A stretch of 52,474 nt of DNA from CAZDSS01 sp964508185 (lineage in GTDB: Bacteria > Pseudomonadota > Alphaproteobacteria > Sphingomonadales > Govanellaceae). Within the stretch, counting starts at the first letter, position 1; each line of letters starts with the position of its first letter. The notes below the pieces were generated by a model. The model was not told the origin of the DNA. It worked only from the letters and a program-made list of their open reading frames with translations, and made no database searches. The translations under genes were made by a program, and so were the position numbers. Positions 1 through 9,175 of this stretch are shown one piece after another. Location of the stretch: the NCBI GenBank assembly GCA_964508185.1, contig CAZDSS010000005.1:1-52474 (forward strand), written 5' to 3'.

Positions 1-2436
1 GGCAAGAACAAGGACGAGGTCCCGGTGCTCGAATTCCGCCAGGAATGCCGGGAATTCGCGGCCCGCTGGATCGACATCCAGCGCGAGGAATTCAAGCGCC
101 TTGGTATTGCCGGCGACTGGGACAATCCCTACACCACCATGGCCTTCGCCGCCGAGGCCCAGATCGTTCGCGAACTCCTGAAATTCGCCACCAACGGCGC
201 GCTCTATCGCGGCACCAAGCCGGTCATGTGGTCGGTCGTGGAAAAGACCGCGCTCGCCGAGGCGGAGGTCGAATATCACGACCATGTCTCGACCATGATC
301 GACGTCGCCTTCCCCGTGGTGAAGGCGAGCAATCCCGCGCTTGACGGCGCGCGCATCGTCATCTGGACCACCACCCCCTGGACCATCCCCGGCAACCGCG
401 CCATCGCCTACGGGGAGGAGATCGACTATGTGGTGGTGGACAGCCCCGCAGGCCCGCTCGTGCTGGCCGCCGCGCTTCTCGACCAGTTCCGCGGCCGCGC
501 GGGCTATGAGGATTGCGCCGTCCGCGCGATTCTCAAGGGCAGCGATCTTGCCGGCACCATCTGCCACCATCCCCTGCGCGGCCGGGGCTATGACTTCGAC
601 GTGCCGCTTCTCCCCGGCGACCATGTGACGACGGAACAGGGCACCGGCTTCGTCCACACCGCCCCGAGCCACGGTCTCGAGGACTATGAGGTGGGTCTCA
701 AGTTCGGCCTGCCGGTCCCCGACATGGTGCAGGCGGACGGCACCTATTACCCGCATGTGCCGCTTTTTGCCGGGGTTCATGTGTTCAAGGCCGACGGCCC
801 GGTCTGCGACGCCCTTGCGGGGGTGAACGCGCTCCTAGCGCGCGGCTCCATCACCCACAGCTATCCCCATTCCTGGCGGTCGAAAGCGCCCCTGATCTTC
901 CGCAACACGCCGCAATGGTTCATCAGCATGTCGGCCAACGGGCTCCGCGACAAGGCGCTCGCCGCCATCGAGGAGGTGCGCTGGGTGCCCGGCCAGGGCA
1001 AGAACCGCATCCGCGCCATGGTGGAGAGCAAGCCCGACTGGGTGATCTCCCGCCAGCGCGCCTGGGGCGTGCCGATCACGGTTTTCACCAATACTGCGAC
1101 CGGCGAGATCCTGCGCGATCCCGAGGTCAACGGGCGCATCGTGGCGGCGGTCGAAGCGCAGGGGGCCGACGCCTGGTTCGACGGCGATCCGCGCCGCTTC
1201 CTCGGCGACAAGTACAATCCCGAGGAATGGGAGCCTTCGACGGACATTCTCGACGTTTGGTTCGACAGCGGCTCGACCCATGCCTTCGTGCTGGAGCAGC
1301 GGCCCGAGCTGAAATGGCCCGCGTCCCTCTATCTCGAAGGCTCCGACCAGCATCGCGGCTGGTTCCAGTCGTCCTTGATCGAAGCCTGCGGCACCCGCGG
1401 CCGCCCGCCCTATGAGGCGGTGCTGACCCACGGCTTCGTCCTCGACGAGGAACGGCGCAAGATGTCCAAGTCCCAGGGCAACGTCACCGCGCCGCAGACG
1501 GTGGTCGACCAGTACGGCGCGGACATCCTGCGCCTCTGGGTCGTGTCCTTCGACTATTCGGATGACGTGAAGATCGGCGGCGAGATCCTGCGCGGGCTGA
1601 CCGAAGCCTACCGCAAGCTGCGCAACACCCTGCGCTATCTCCTCGCCAACCTCGCAGGCTTCGAGGAGAAGGAGCGGATCGACGTCAAGGAAATGCCCGA
1701 GCTCGAGCGCTGGATCCTCCATCGCCTGTGGGAGCTCGACGGTCTCGTGCGGCAGTCCTGCAACGACTTCAACTTCACCCGGATCTATGGCGCCCTCTAC
1801 AATTTCTGCGTCGTCGATCTGTCGTCCCTCTATTTCGACATCCGCAAGGACAGCCTCTATTGCGACGCCCCGGACAGCGTCCGCCGCCGCGCCGTGCGCA
1901 CGGTGCTCGACGAGCTGTTCCGCAGGCTGACCGCCTGGCTCGCGCCCATTCTGGTCTTCACCGCGGAAGAGGCCTGGCTCACCCGTTTCCCCGGCGCGGC
2001 TTCCAGCATCCATCTGGAGCAGTTCCCCGAAACGCCGGACGCCTGGCGGGACGATGCCCTCGCGCGCAAGTGGCAGGACGTGCGTACCCTCCGCCGCGTG
2101 GTGACGGGCGCATTGGAAGTGGACCGGCGGGAGAAGAAGATCGGCGCAAGCCTGCAGGCGTCTGTTACCGTTTACGTGGAGGATCCGCGCTATCTCGACG
2201 CCTTCAAGGGCATCGACCTTGCCGAGACCTTCATCACCTCGGACGCCGAGATCGTCGTGGGTGCGGCTCCCGACGCCGCCTTCCGGCTTGAGGACGTGGC
2301 CGGCATCGGCGTGGTGACGGCTCTCGCCGAGGGCGAGAAATGCGCTCGCTGCTGGCAGGTGCTGCCGGAGGTCGGGACGCTTGACAACCCCGATCTCTGC
2401 CATCGCTGCGCCGACGTGGTCGCGGCGGTCGCCTGA
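1..2436 (+). CDS. ileS: Isoleucyl-tRNA synthetase, 5' end missing
   Basis: Class I aminoacyl-tRNA synthetase that charges tRNA-Ile in the cytoplasm. The reading frame is open from the first base, so the gene begins outside the window; about 811 residues are present against roughly 950 for the family, and the HIGH-containing N-terminus is lost. The editing domain (with TWTTTPWTIPGN-type sequence near base 361), the KMSKS loop (1459-1473, KMSKSQGN) and the anticodon-binding domain follow in order. The end carries the bacterial zinc ribbon, with CARC and CHRC pairs near 2341-2410. lspA follows after 5 bases, so the two are probably co-transcribed. A downstream GTG at 25 is internal and not the real start. 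Confidence 0.97.
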   Translation, partial: GKNKDEVPVLEFRQECREFAARWIDIQREEFKRLGIAGDWDNPYTTMAFAAEAQIVRELLKFATNGALYRGTKPVMWSVVEKTALAEAEVEYHDHVSTMIDVAFPVVKASNPALDGARIVIWTTTPWTIPGNRAIAYGEEIDYVVVDSPAGPLVLAAALLDQFRGRAGYEDCAVRAILKGSDLAGTICHHPLRGRGYDFDVPLLPGDHVTTEQGTGFVHTAPSHGLEDYEVGLKFGLPVPDMVQADGTYYPHVPLFAGVHVFKADGPVCDALAGVNALLARGSITHSYPHSWRSKAPLIFRNTPQWFISMSANGLRDKALAAIEEVRWVPGQGKNRIRAMVESKPDWVISRQRAWGVPITVFTNTATGEILRDPEVNGRIVAAVEAQGADAWFDGDPRRFLGDKYNPEEWEPSTDILDVWFDSGSTHAFVLEQRPELKWPASLYLEGSDQHRGWFQSSLIEACGTRGRPPYEAVLTHGFVLDEERRKMSKSQGNVTAPQTVVDQYGADILRLWVVSFDYSDDVKIGGEILRGLTEAYRKLRNTLRYLLANLAGFEEKERIDVKEMPELERWILHRLWELDGLVRQSCNDFNFTRIYGALYNFCVVDLSSLYFDIRKDSLYCDAPDSVRRRAVRTVLDELFRRLTAWLAPILVFTAEEAWLTRFPGAASSIHLEQFPETPDAWRDDALARKWQDVRTLRRVVTGALEVDRREKKIGASLQASVTVYVEDPRYLDAFKGIDLAETFITSDAEIVVGAAPDAAFRLEDVAGIGVVTALAEGEKCARCWQVLPEVGTLDNPDLCHRCADVVAAVA

Positions 2437-2441
2437 TCTCC

Positions 2442-3002
2442 ATGGGGGAGATGAAGGACCCCATGCGGGCCGGGCGGCGGCTTTTCCATCGCGGTCTCCT
2501 GATCGCAGCCCTGATCGTGGCCGCGGACCAGATCAGCAAGTTCTGGGTCCTCGACCTCTTCCGGCTGGACGCGCGCGGCGTCGTCGAGGTGCTGCCCTTC
2601 TTCAACCTGGTCCTCGTCTGGAACCGGGGGGTGAGCTTCGGGCTCCTCGCCGCGGACCATGAGCTCGGCCGCTGGCTTCTGATCCTGCTGACCGTGGTGA
2701 TCGCCGGGCTCGTCATCTACTGGCTGCGGCGGGCGACGGGGGCGCTCATGATGACGGCGCTCGCCATGGTGCTCGGCGGCGCCATCGGCAACATCATCGA
2801 CCGCCTGCGCTTCGGCGCGGTCGTGGATTTCGTGCAGCTCCACGCCGCGGGCTATTCCTTCTACGTCTTCAACATCGCCGATGCGGCCATCAGCATTGGG
2901 GTTGCGCTCCTTCTCCTTGATGCTATCTTTTCTGGGCGCGGCGGCGACGCCGCCGGCCGGTCCGCCTCCGGCCCTTCGAGCTCGGGCGAATCCGAAAGTT
3001 GA
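2442..3002 (+). CDS. lspA: Lipoprotein signal peptidase (signal peptidase II)
   Basis: Inner-membrane aspartyl protease that removes signal peptides from prolipoproteins after lipidation. The 186-residue protein has four hydrophobic segments (about 18-38, 66-75, 78-95 and 137-165). Both catalytic aspartates are visible: NIID at residue 120 and FNIAD at residue 147. The ileS-lspA order is widespread in bacteria. The start is uncertain: an ATG at 2463 has a better placed AAGG ribosome site than the ATG at 2442, which would shorten the protein by 7 residues. A lipoprotein gene follows directly, which suits the function. Confidence 0.96.
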   Translation: MGEMKDPMRAGRRLFHRGLLIAALIVAADQISKFWVLDLFRLDARGVVEVLPFFNLVLVWNRGVSFGLLAADHELGRWLLILLTVVIAGLVIYWLRRATGALMMTALAMVLGGAIGNIIDRLRFGAVVDFVQLHAAGYSFYVFNIADAAISIGVALLLLDAIFSGRGGDAAGRSASGPSSSGESES

Positions 3003-3009
3003 ATTGAAC

Positions 3010-3426
3010 ATGACGCAGTTTTCTTCACGGCAGGCCCCCGGGGCTCATTTCAGGACATTGACGGCGGCAGCAAGCATCGGCCTTCTGCTCGTCCTCGGCG
3101 GCTGCAGCAGCATCGGCAATGCCCTGGGCTTCTCCAAGCGGCCCCCGGACGAGTTCGAGGTCCTGGCCAAGGCGCCCCTCGTGGTGCCGCCGGACTACAA
3201 TCTTCGGCCGCCGGCGGAAGAGGATGTGGCGCTCAAGGAACGCAATCCCCGAGACATGGCCTATCAGGCCCTGTTCCCGGCCCGCGCCCGGGGCGCCATG
3301 CCGGCGCTCAAGGCGGACGACGTGGGCGTCGCTCCGCTCGGCATCGAGGACGGCTCGCGGCCGGTGGAGGACGATCTGTTCGCGCCGCGCTCCAACGATT
3401 TCGACGGCGGCAGCCTGTTCAACTGA
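3010..3426 (+). CDS. DUF3035-type lipoprotein
   Basis: Small protein of 138 residues with an N-terminal signal sequence ending in a lipobox (VLGGC, Cys32), so it should be a substrate of the LspA encoded just upstream. The mature part is hydrophilic and proline-rich, with the segment PPDEFEVLAKAPLVVPPDY that I associate with the alphaproteobacterial DUF3035 family; the function of that family is unknown. The ATG at 3010 is chosen because it places the hydrophobic core and lipobox normally; the frame is open further upstream but overlaps lspA. Its TGA overlaps the ATG of the following M16 peptidase by one base, indicating translational coupling. Confidence 0.85.
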   Translation: MTQFSSRQAPGAHFRTLTAAASIGLLLVLGGCSSIGNALGFSKRPPDEFEVLAKAPLVVPPDYNLRPPAEEDVALKERNPRDMAYQALFPARARGAMPALKADDVGVAPLGIEDGSRPVEDDLFAPRSNDFDGGSLFN

Positions 3427-4868
3427 TGGCGGGCCCGTTCAAGCGTCAGGGAGTGCTCCGGGCCTGGTTCGCGGCGCTTTGCCTGACGTTCGCGCCGGTC
3501 GCTGCTGACGCCGCGCCCGAGGTTGCAAGCTTCACCCTGAAGAACGGCATGCAGGTGGTGGTGATCCCCGACCACCGCGCCCCCATCGTCACGCACATGG
3601 TGTGGTACAAGGTGGGAAGCGCCGACGAGCCGCGCGGCAAGTCGGGCATCGCCCATTTCCTTGAACATCTGATGTTCAAGCGGACGCGCAATCTCGCCGA
3701 CGGGGAATTCTCGAAGATCGTGGCGGAGAACGGCGGCCAGCACAACGCCTTCACCAGCTGGGACGTCACCGCCTATTACCAGGACGTGGCCGTCGACCGC
3801 CTGCCCCTGATGATGCAGATCGAGGCCGACCGCATGGTCAATCTGCGCCTCAAGCCCGAGGACATCGCCTCCGAGCGCGACGTCATCATCGAGGAACGGC
3901 GCCTGCGCATCGAGAACAATCCGGGCGCGCTCCTCGGCGAGCAGATGATGGCCGCCATGTTCCTCGCCCATCCCTATGGCATACCCATCATCGGCTGGCT
4001 GCCGGAAATGCAGGCGCTGGACTATCGCTCGACCCTCGATTTCTACGCGGCCCATTACACGCCCTCGAACGCCATTCTGATCGTCGCTGGCGCCGTGGAG
4101 CCCGACGAGGTGCGCCGCCTCGCGGAACGCACCTACGGCAAGATCCGCGGCCGCAAGGTGGAGCCGCGGGTGCGCCAGCAGGAGCCGGTGCCGGTGGCCG
4201 CCCGCCGCGTGGTGCTGGAGGATACGCGCGTGCGCCAGCCCGCCTGGCAGCGGGCCTATCTCGCGCCGAGCTACCGTCAGGCGGGGGAGGGCACGGCGGA
4301 AGGGCTTGCGGTTCTCGCCGAGCTCTTGGGCAGCGGCACGACGAGCCGCCTCTACAAGCGCCTGGTGATCGAGGGCAAGATGGCCGCTCAGGCCGTCGCC
4401 TGGTATGACGGCATGGCCTATGACTACGGCCGCTTCGGGATCTATGTGTCGCCCATTCCGGGGGGCGATGCGGATGCGGTGCGGGCCCGGCTCGAGGGCA
4501 TCGAGCGGGAGATCGACCTCCTGCTCGCCGACCTTCTCGAACATGGAATCACGGCGGAGGAGCTGGAGCGGGCCAAGCGCCGCCTGCTCGCCTCCGAAAT
4601 CTATGACCGCGACAGCATCTCGGCGCTCGCGCGCATCTTCGGCTTCGCGCTTGCGACCGGCCAGACGGTGGAGGACGTCCTCTCCTGGCCCGACCGCATC
4701 GCGAAGGTCACCGCCGAGCAGGTGATGGATGCGGCGCGCGCCGTCATCAACCCGCCCCAGTCGGTGACCGGCCTGCTGCTGCCCAAGGCGGAGAAGGCGG
4801 CCGCTGACGCGCCCGCAGCTGACGCCCCCGCAGTTGACGCCGATGCCCAAGGGGAGGCTGCCCGATGA
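3426..4868 (+). CDS. M16-family zinc metallopeptidase, catalytic member
   Basis: Pitrilysin/processing-peptidase-like protein of 480 residues with a signal peptide (cleavage near VAADA-AP, about residue 30), so it is predicted to be periplasmic. The inverted zinc motif HFLEH is at residues 77-81 (His77, Glu80, His81), followed by a downstream Glu-rich segment (VIIEERRLR) that supplies the third metal ligand in this family. It ends in an Ala/Asp/Pro tail encoded by a short tandem repeat. The next gene overlaps by ATGA and encodes a partner lacking the zinc motif. Such active/inactive M16 pairs usually form heterodimers that degrade peptides; the substrate cannot be read from sequence. Confidence 0.93.
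   Translation: MAGPFKRQGVLRAWFAALCLTFAPVAADAAPEVASFTLKNGMQVVVIPDHRAPIVTHMVWYKVGSADEPRGKSGIAHFLEHLMFKRTRNLADGEFSKIVAENGGQHNAFTSWDVTAYYQDVAVDRLPLMMQIEADRMVNLRLKPEDIASERDVIIEERRLRIENNPGALLGEQMMAAMFLAHPYGIPIIGWLPEMQALDYRSTLDFYAAHYTPSNAILIVAGAVEPDEVRRLAERTYGKIRGRKVEPRVRQQEPVPVAARRVVLEDTRVRQPAWQRAYLAPSYRQAGEGTAEGLAVLAELLGSGTTSRLYKRLVIEGKMAAQAVAWYDGMAYDYGRFGIYVSPIPGGDADAVRARLEGIEREIDLLLADLLEHGITAEELERAKRRLLASEIYDRDSISALARIFGFALATGQTVEDVLSWPDRIAKVTAEQVMDAARAVINPPQSVTGLLLPKAEKAAADAPAADAPAVDADAQGEAAR
4803..4841 (+). repeat. 15-base tandem repeat in the M16 peptidase tail
   Basis: About 2.5 copies of a 15-base unit (GCTGACGCGCCCGCA with small variations) encode the ADAPA-ADAPA-VDADA tail of the catalytic M16 peptidase. 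It is in frame and probably length-variable between strains. Confidence 0.7.
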
Positions 4869-6196
4869 TCCGCCTGTCCCAGTTCGTCGCCAGCCTTGTC
4901 GCCGCCGCCCTCTGGCTCGCATTCCCTGCGCGGGCCATGGACGTGCAGGTGATTTCGGTTCCTGACGTGGGCGAGGTATGGCTGGTCGAGAACCACAACC
5001 TGCCCATCGTCGCCGTGGAGATCGCCTTCCGCGATGCAGGCGCCGCCCAGGATCCTGCGGACAAGGCGGGGCTTGCCACCTTCGCCGCCGGCCTTCTCGA
5101 CGAGGGGGCGGGGGACATGGACGCCATCGCTTTCCGCACCCGGCTCGAGGACCTGTCCATCGCGCTCTCCTTCGAGGCGGGGCGCGACCATTTCTTCGGC
5201 CACATGAAGACCCTGTCCGACAACAAGGCCGAGGCCTTCCGCTTGCTCGGCCTTGCGGTCACCGCCCCGCGCTTCGAGGACGAGGCCGTGGAGCGGGTGC
5301 GCAACCAGCTGCTCGCCGCCATCGCCCAGGAGGAACAGCAGCCGGGGTCGGTCGCAAGCCGCAGCTGGTACGCCCGCGCCTTTCCCGACCATCCCTACGG
5401 CCGTCCGGTGATCGGCAGTGCGGAGACGGTCGCCGCGCTCAAGGCCGAGGATCTCAGGGATCTCGCCGCAAGCCGTCTCGCCCGGGGCAATCTGCTGATC
5501 GCCGTCGTCGGCGACATGACCCCGGACGAGGTCCGGGAGCTCGTCCGCAACGCCTTCCGCTGTCTCCCGGAATCCGCCCGTCTTGCCGAGATCCCGGAAG
5601 CAACCCCCGCGCCGCCGCCCGGAATTCTGGTGATCGACCGCCCGGTGCCGCAAAGCACGGTGATCTACGGCCAGCCCGGCATCAAGCGCCATGACCCCGA
5701 CTGGTATCCCGCCTATGTGATGAACTACGTCCTCGGCGGCGGCGGCTTCGCCTCCCGCCTCGTGAACGAGGTGCGGGAGCTTCGGGGCCTCGCCTATTCG
5801 GTGAGCAGCTATCTCAATCCGCTGGCGCGCGCGGGGCTGATCGTGGGCTCGGTCGGGACCCAGAACGAGCGGGCGAAGGAATCGATCGACATCATCAGCG
5901 CCGAATTCGCCCGCATGCGGGAAGAGGGGATCACGGCCGAGGAGCTCGAGGGGGCGAAGAAGTATCTCACCGGCTCCTACGCCCTCAATTTCGACACCAG
6001 CCCGGCCATCGCGGCGCAACTCCTCGCCATCCGGCTCGAGAATTTCGGCCCCGACTATATCGAGAAGCGCAACGGCTATATCGAGGCGGTGACGCTCGAA
6101 CAGGTGAACGATGTCGCCCGTCGCCTGCTGAAGCCCGAGGCGCTATCCTGGGTGGTGGTGGGCCGCCCCGCGGGTGTCACGACGACCGCGCCCTGA
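4865..6196 (+). CDS. M16-family peptidase-like protein, non-catalytic member
   Basis: A 443-residue paralogue of the preceding protein with its own signal peptide (cleavage near FPARA-MD). At the position of the HxxEH zinc motif it reads AGLATFAAGLLDEGAG, so the metal ligands are missing. It keeps the C-terminal substrate-gripping region typical of the inactive partner (RELRGLAYSVSSYLNP near residue 305). The ATGA overlap with the upstream gene indicates translational coupling and equal production. By analogy with other M16 pairs it should be the structural and substrate-binding subunit of a periplasmic heterodimer. The function is confident at family level only. Confidence 0.92.
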   Translation: MIRLSQFVASLVAAALWLAFPARAMDVQVISVPDVGEVWLVENHNLPIVAVEIAFRDAGAAQDPADKAGLATFAAGLLDEGAGDMDAIAFRTRLEDLSIALSFEAGRDHFFGHMKTLSDNKAEAFRLLGLAVTAPRFEDEAVERVRNQLLAAIAQEEQQPGSVASRSWYARAFPDHPYGRPVIGSAETVAALKAEDLRDLAASRLARGNLLIAVVGDMTPDEVRELVRNAFRCLPESARLAEIPEATPAPPPGILVIDRPVPQSTVIYGQPGIKRHDPDWYPAYVMNYVLGGGGFASRLVNEVRELRGLAYSVSSYLNPLARAGLIVGSVGTQNERAKESIDIISAEFARMREEGITAEELEGAKKYLTGSYALNFDTSPAIAAQLLAIRLENFGPDYIEKRNGYIEAVTLEQVNDVARRLLKPEALSWVVVGRPAGVTTTAP

Positions 6197-6242
6197 TTCC
6201 GGGCGCTTGCGCCCGAGAACTCCATCTTTCGAGTGCAGCTTC

Positions 6243-8060
6243 ATGTCCATCCGCATCCTGTCACCGGGCACCATCAACCGCATCGCCGCCGGCGAGGTGG
6301 TGGAGCGCCCGGCGAGCGCGGTGAAGGAGCTCGTGGAGAATGCCATCGATGCCGGGGCGCGGCGGATCGACGTGGAGATCAGCGGCGGCGGGCGGGAGCG
6401 CATCCTGGTCGTGGACGACGGCTGCGGCATGTGGCCCGATGAGCTCGCCCTTGCGGTGGAGCGCCACGCGACGTCCAAGATCAGCGACGATGACGACCTG
6501 ACCCGCATCCTGACCCTGGGCTTCCGGGGCGAAGCCCTGCCGTCGATCGGTGCCGTCTCCCGGCTCGAGATCACGAGCCGCCCGCGGGATGCGGCGGAGG
6601 CCGCGCGCATCACCGTCGAAGGCGGACGCAAGCTCGGCCCCGTTCCCGCCGCCATGGGCCACGGCACGCGGATCGAGGTGCGCGACCTCTTCTTCGCGAC
6701 CCCCGCGCGGCTCAAGTTCCTCAAGGGCGACCGCACGGAAGCGGGGCATGTGGCGGACGTGGTGCGGCGGCTCGCCATGGCCCATCCCGAGGTCGCCTTC
6801 ACCCTGAAGGACGACGGCCGCACCGTCCTGCGCGCGCCTGCAACCCTCGGGCTCGACCCCCTGAAGGAGCGACTCGAGGCGGTCATGGGCGGCGAATTCA
6901 CGGCCAACGCCATAGCGATCGACGCCGCGCGGAAATGGCTCAGCCTCAAGGGCTATGCGGGCCTTCCCACCTATCACCGCGGGAATGCCCAGCACCAGTA
7001 TCTCTTCGTCAACGGCCGCCCGGTGCGGGACAAGCTGCTGGCCGGGGCGCTCCGCGGGGCTTATGCCGATTTCCTCGCCCGCGACCGTCATCCGGTGGCG
7101 GCTCTCTTCCTCGATCTTCCGCCCGAGATGGTGGATGTGAACGTGCATCCCGCCAAGACGGAGGTGCGCTTCCGCGATTCCGGCCTGGTGCGCGGCCTGA
7201 TCGTGGGCGGGCTCCGTCATGCGCTGGCGGAGGCGGGCCATCGCGCCGCCACCACCATCGCGGGCGCGGCCCTGGGTGCCGCGCGGCCCGCATCCGTCGT
7301 GCCGCCGCCCGCATCCTTCCCCGGATGGGCGACCCGCCCCGCTCCCGCGCCCGCCGTGCTCCGCGAAGCCGCCGCGGGCTATCAGGCGCCGCTGACCGAG
7401 AATGCCGACTTCACCCGTCCCGCAGCGCCGCGCATGGAACCCGAGGACGCCGGGGTCGCCCGGCCTGAGCCCGCTGTGCAGCATCCTTTGGGCGCGGCGC
7501 GGGCGCAGCTGCACAACACCTATATCGTCGCCGAGACGGCGGACGGCCTCGTGATCGTCGATCAGCACGCGGCCCACGAGCGCCTGGTCTACGAGCGCAT
7601 GAAGCGGCAGATGGAGGAGCAGGGGATCGCCCGCCAGGCGCTGCTCATCCCCGAGGTCGTGGAGCTGGAGGAGACGGCGGCCGCCGCCGTCGCCGCGCGG
7701 GCGGAGGAGCTTGCGGAGCTCGGCCTCGTGGTGGAGCGGTTTGGCGATACCGCGGTGCTGGTGCGCGAGACTCCGGCGCTTCTCGGCCGGGTGGATGCAG
7801 CGGGGCTCGTCCGCGACCTTGCGGATGATCTCATGGAATGTGATGCAGCCCTTTCATTGCGCGAGCGGCTGGCGGAGGTTGCGGCGACCATGGCCTGCCA
7901 CGGCAGCGTGCGCGCGGGCCGCCGCCTCGGCATTCAGGAAATGGATGCGCTTCTCCGCGAGATGGAGCGCACGCCCCATTCCGGCCAGTGCAATCACGGC
8001 CGCCCCACCTATGTGGAGCTCAAGATCGCGGACATCGAGAAGCTGTTCGGGCGGCGCTAG
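6243..8060 (+). CDS. mutL: DNA mismatch repair protein MutL
   Basis: Mismatch-repair mediator of 605 residues. The N-terminal GHKL ATPase has the expected motifs: NRIAAGEVVERPASAVKELV, VDDGCGM, HATSKI and TLGFRGEALPSI. A Pro/Ala-rich linker (about residues 350-415) leads to the dimerisation domain. That domain contains DQHAAHERLVYE at residues 440-451, which fits the DQHA-x2-E-x4-E metal site of endonucleolytic MutL proteins, and near the end ACHGSVRAG and CNHGRP. This suggests a nicking MutL rather than the MutH-dependent type. The ATG at 6243 is chosen because it gives the conserved MSIRILSPGTINRIA start; upstream in-frame codons would overlap the M16 gene. Confidence 0.97.
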   Translation: MSIRILSPGTINRIAAGEVVERPASAVKELVENAIDAGARRIDVEISGGGRERILVVDDGCGMWPDELALAVERHATSKISDDDDLTRILTLGFRGEALPSIGAVSRLEITSRPRDAAEAARITVEGGRKLGPVPAAMGHGTRIEVRDLFFATPARLKFLKGDRTEAGHVADVVRRLAMAHPEVAFTLKDDGRTVLRAPATLGLDPLKERLEAVMGGEFTANAIAIDAARKWLSLKGYAGLPTYHRGNAQHQYLFVNGRPVRDKLLAGALRGAYADFLARDRHPVAALFLDLPPEMVDVNVHPAKTEVRFRDSGLVRGLIVGGLRHALAEAGHRAATTIAGAALGAARPASVVPPPASFPGWATRPAPAPAVLREAAAGYQAPLTENADFTRPAAPRMEPEDAGVARPEPAVQHPLGAARAQLHNTYIVAETADGLVIVDQHAAHERLVYERMKRQMEEQGIARQALLIPEVVELEETAAAAVAARAEELAELGLVVERFGDTAVLVRETPALLGRVDAAGLVRDLADDLMECDAALSLRERLAEVAATMACHGSVRAGRRLGIQEMDALLREMERTPHSGQCNHGRPTYVELKIADIEKLFGRR

Positions 8061-8072
8061 GGTGCTTCCGGT

Positions 8073-9053
8073 TCAGGCCGGGTTCCTGGTCCGCTCGGAC
8101 ACCGCCGACAGCAGCCAGCGGCGGTAGCTTCTGAGGGACGGGGCCTCCCAGCGGTCGGCGCGGGCGATGAACAGATATATTCCCATGGTCTCGGCGCTGA
8201 AACTGGGGTTGCCGCGGCCGATCTCCACCAGCCGGCCCGACGACAGATCCTCGGCCGCCACCATATGGTTGGTGAGCGCGATGCCGCGCCCGTGCCGCGC
8301 CGCGTCCAGCGTCAGATGGACCTGCCACAGCCGGGGGCCGGTGAGCGCGGTGTCGTGGTGGACGCCGTGGGCGGCAAGCCACTGGGTCCAGCTTTCGAAA
8401 TCCTCCTCATGGAGGAGCTGGTGGGACAGAAGGTCCCGGGGCGTGCGGATTTCGGGATGGGCGGCGAGATATTCGGGGCTTGCCACCGCGACGATGGGCG
8501 TGCGCGTGATCTCGATGCTGCGCAGCCCCGGCTGCAGCTGGAAAGGCTTGCCGTAGGCGGCGACGAAGCGGATGTCCACGTCCGCCTCGTGGGCGGAGAA
8601 GTCGGGGCTCGTGTTACTGGGGCGGAGCTCGATCTCGAGCCCGGGATAGGAGCTTTCGAACTCGCCCAGACGGGCGATGAGCCAGTAGAAGGCGAAGCCC
8701 GGCATACACCAGATATGCAGCCGGTGATTGTCGCTCCGTTTCATGAGGTCGAGGGTGGCGTTGGCGATGGCGTCGATCGCCGCCGCGATCTCCGCGTGAT
8801 AGCGCGCGCCGTCCTGGGTCAGGACGGCGCCGGTGGTGGTCCGCTCCACCAGGGTGGTGCCCGTCCATGCCTCGATCATGCGCAGATGGCGGCTCACCAC
8901 CGCATGATCGCGCCCCAGATGCTGGGCAGCCTTGCGCACGCCGCCGAGACGCGCCACCGCGTCGAAGGCGCGCAAGGCTTCAAATGGCGGCAGGGCCTTT
9001 CGTGAAGGCAGATTGGCAGAAGGCGCCCCGGAACGGGGTCTCTTCTCTGTCAT
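8073..9053 (-). CDS. LysR-family transcriptional regulator (GcvA-like)
   Basis: DNA-binding regulator of 326 residues. A winged helix-turn-helix lies at about residues 20-80 (LPPFEALRAFDAVARLGGVRKAA and the VVSRHLR recognition region), followed by a periplasmic-binding-protein-like effector domain. The ATG at 9053 is preferred over an in-frame upstream start because a GAGAG site sits just before it and the LysR domain then begins at the usual distance. It lies downstream of, and in the same direction as, the GABA/polyamine genes, and converges with mutL. Control of the gab genes is plausible by position, but the usual divergent LysR arrangement is absent. Confidence 0.88.
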   Translation of the reverse strand: MTEKRPRSGAPSANLPSRKALPPFEALRAFDAVARLGGVRKAAQHLGRDHAVVSRHLRMIEAWTGTTLVERTTTGAVLTQDGARYHAEIAAAIDAIANATLDLMKRSDNHRLHIWCMPGFAFYWLIARLGEFESSYPGLEIELRPSNTSPDFSAHEADVDIRFVAAYGKPFQLQPGLRSIEITRTPIVAVASPEYLAAHPEIRTPRDLLSHQLLHEEDFESWTQWLAAHGVHHDTALTGPRLWQVHLTLDAARHGRGIALTNHMVAAEDLSSGRLVEIGRGNPSFSAETMGIYLFIARADRWEAPSLRSYRRWLLSAVSERTRNPA

Positions 9054-9136
9054 TTCATCTCTCTGCAGCTCCGCGGCGAATGGTCGCGCGGCGGTCGCGG
9101 CATTATCCGGTTCGCCCGGTCCGGCTGTCAAGGGAG

Positions 9137-9156
9137 GGGCCGGCGGCAGCCGGCCC
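9137..9156. other. GC-rich hairpin between gabT and the LysR gene
   Basis: An 8-base perfect stem (GGGCCGGC / GCCGGCCC) with loop GGCA lies 20 bases beyond the gabT stop. There is no run of T on either side, so it could be an attenuating or RNA-stabilising structure rather than a complete intrinsic terminator. Confidence 0.4.
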
Positions 9157-9175
9157 TCGCGACAGGTGCAGCCCC

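Noticed and set aside
835..2403. Long antisense open frame opposite ileS
   Set aside because: High GC at third codon positions keeps the opposite frame open. The product is Arg/Ala/Gly/His-rich without any domain, and ileS is unambiguous.
9137..9156. Intrinsic terminator of the gab operon
   Set aside because: Strong stem but no T run on the minus strand; kept only as a hairpin.
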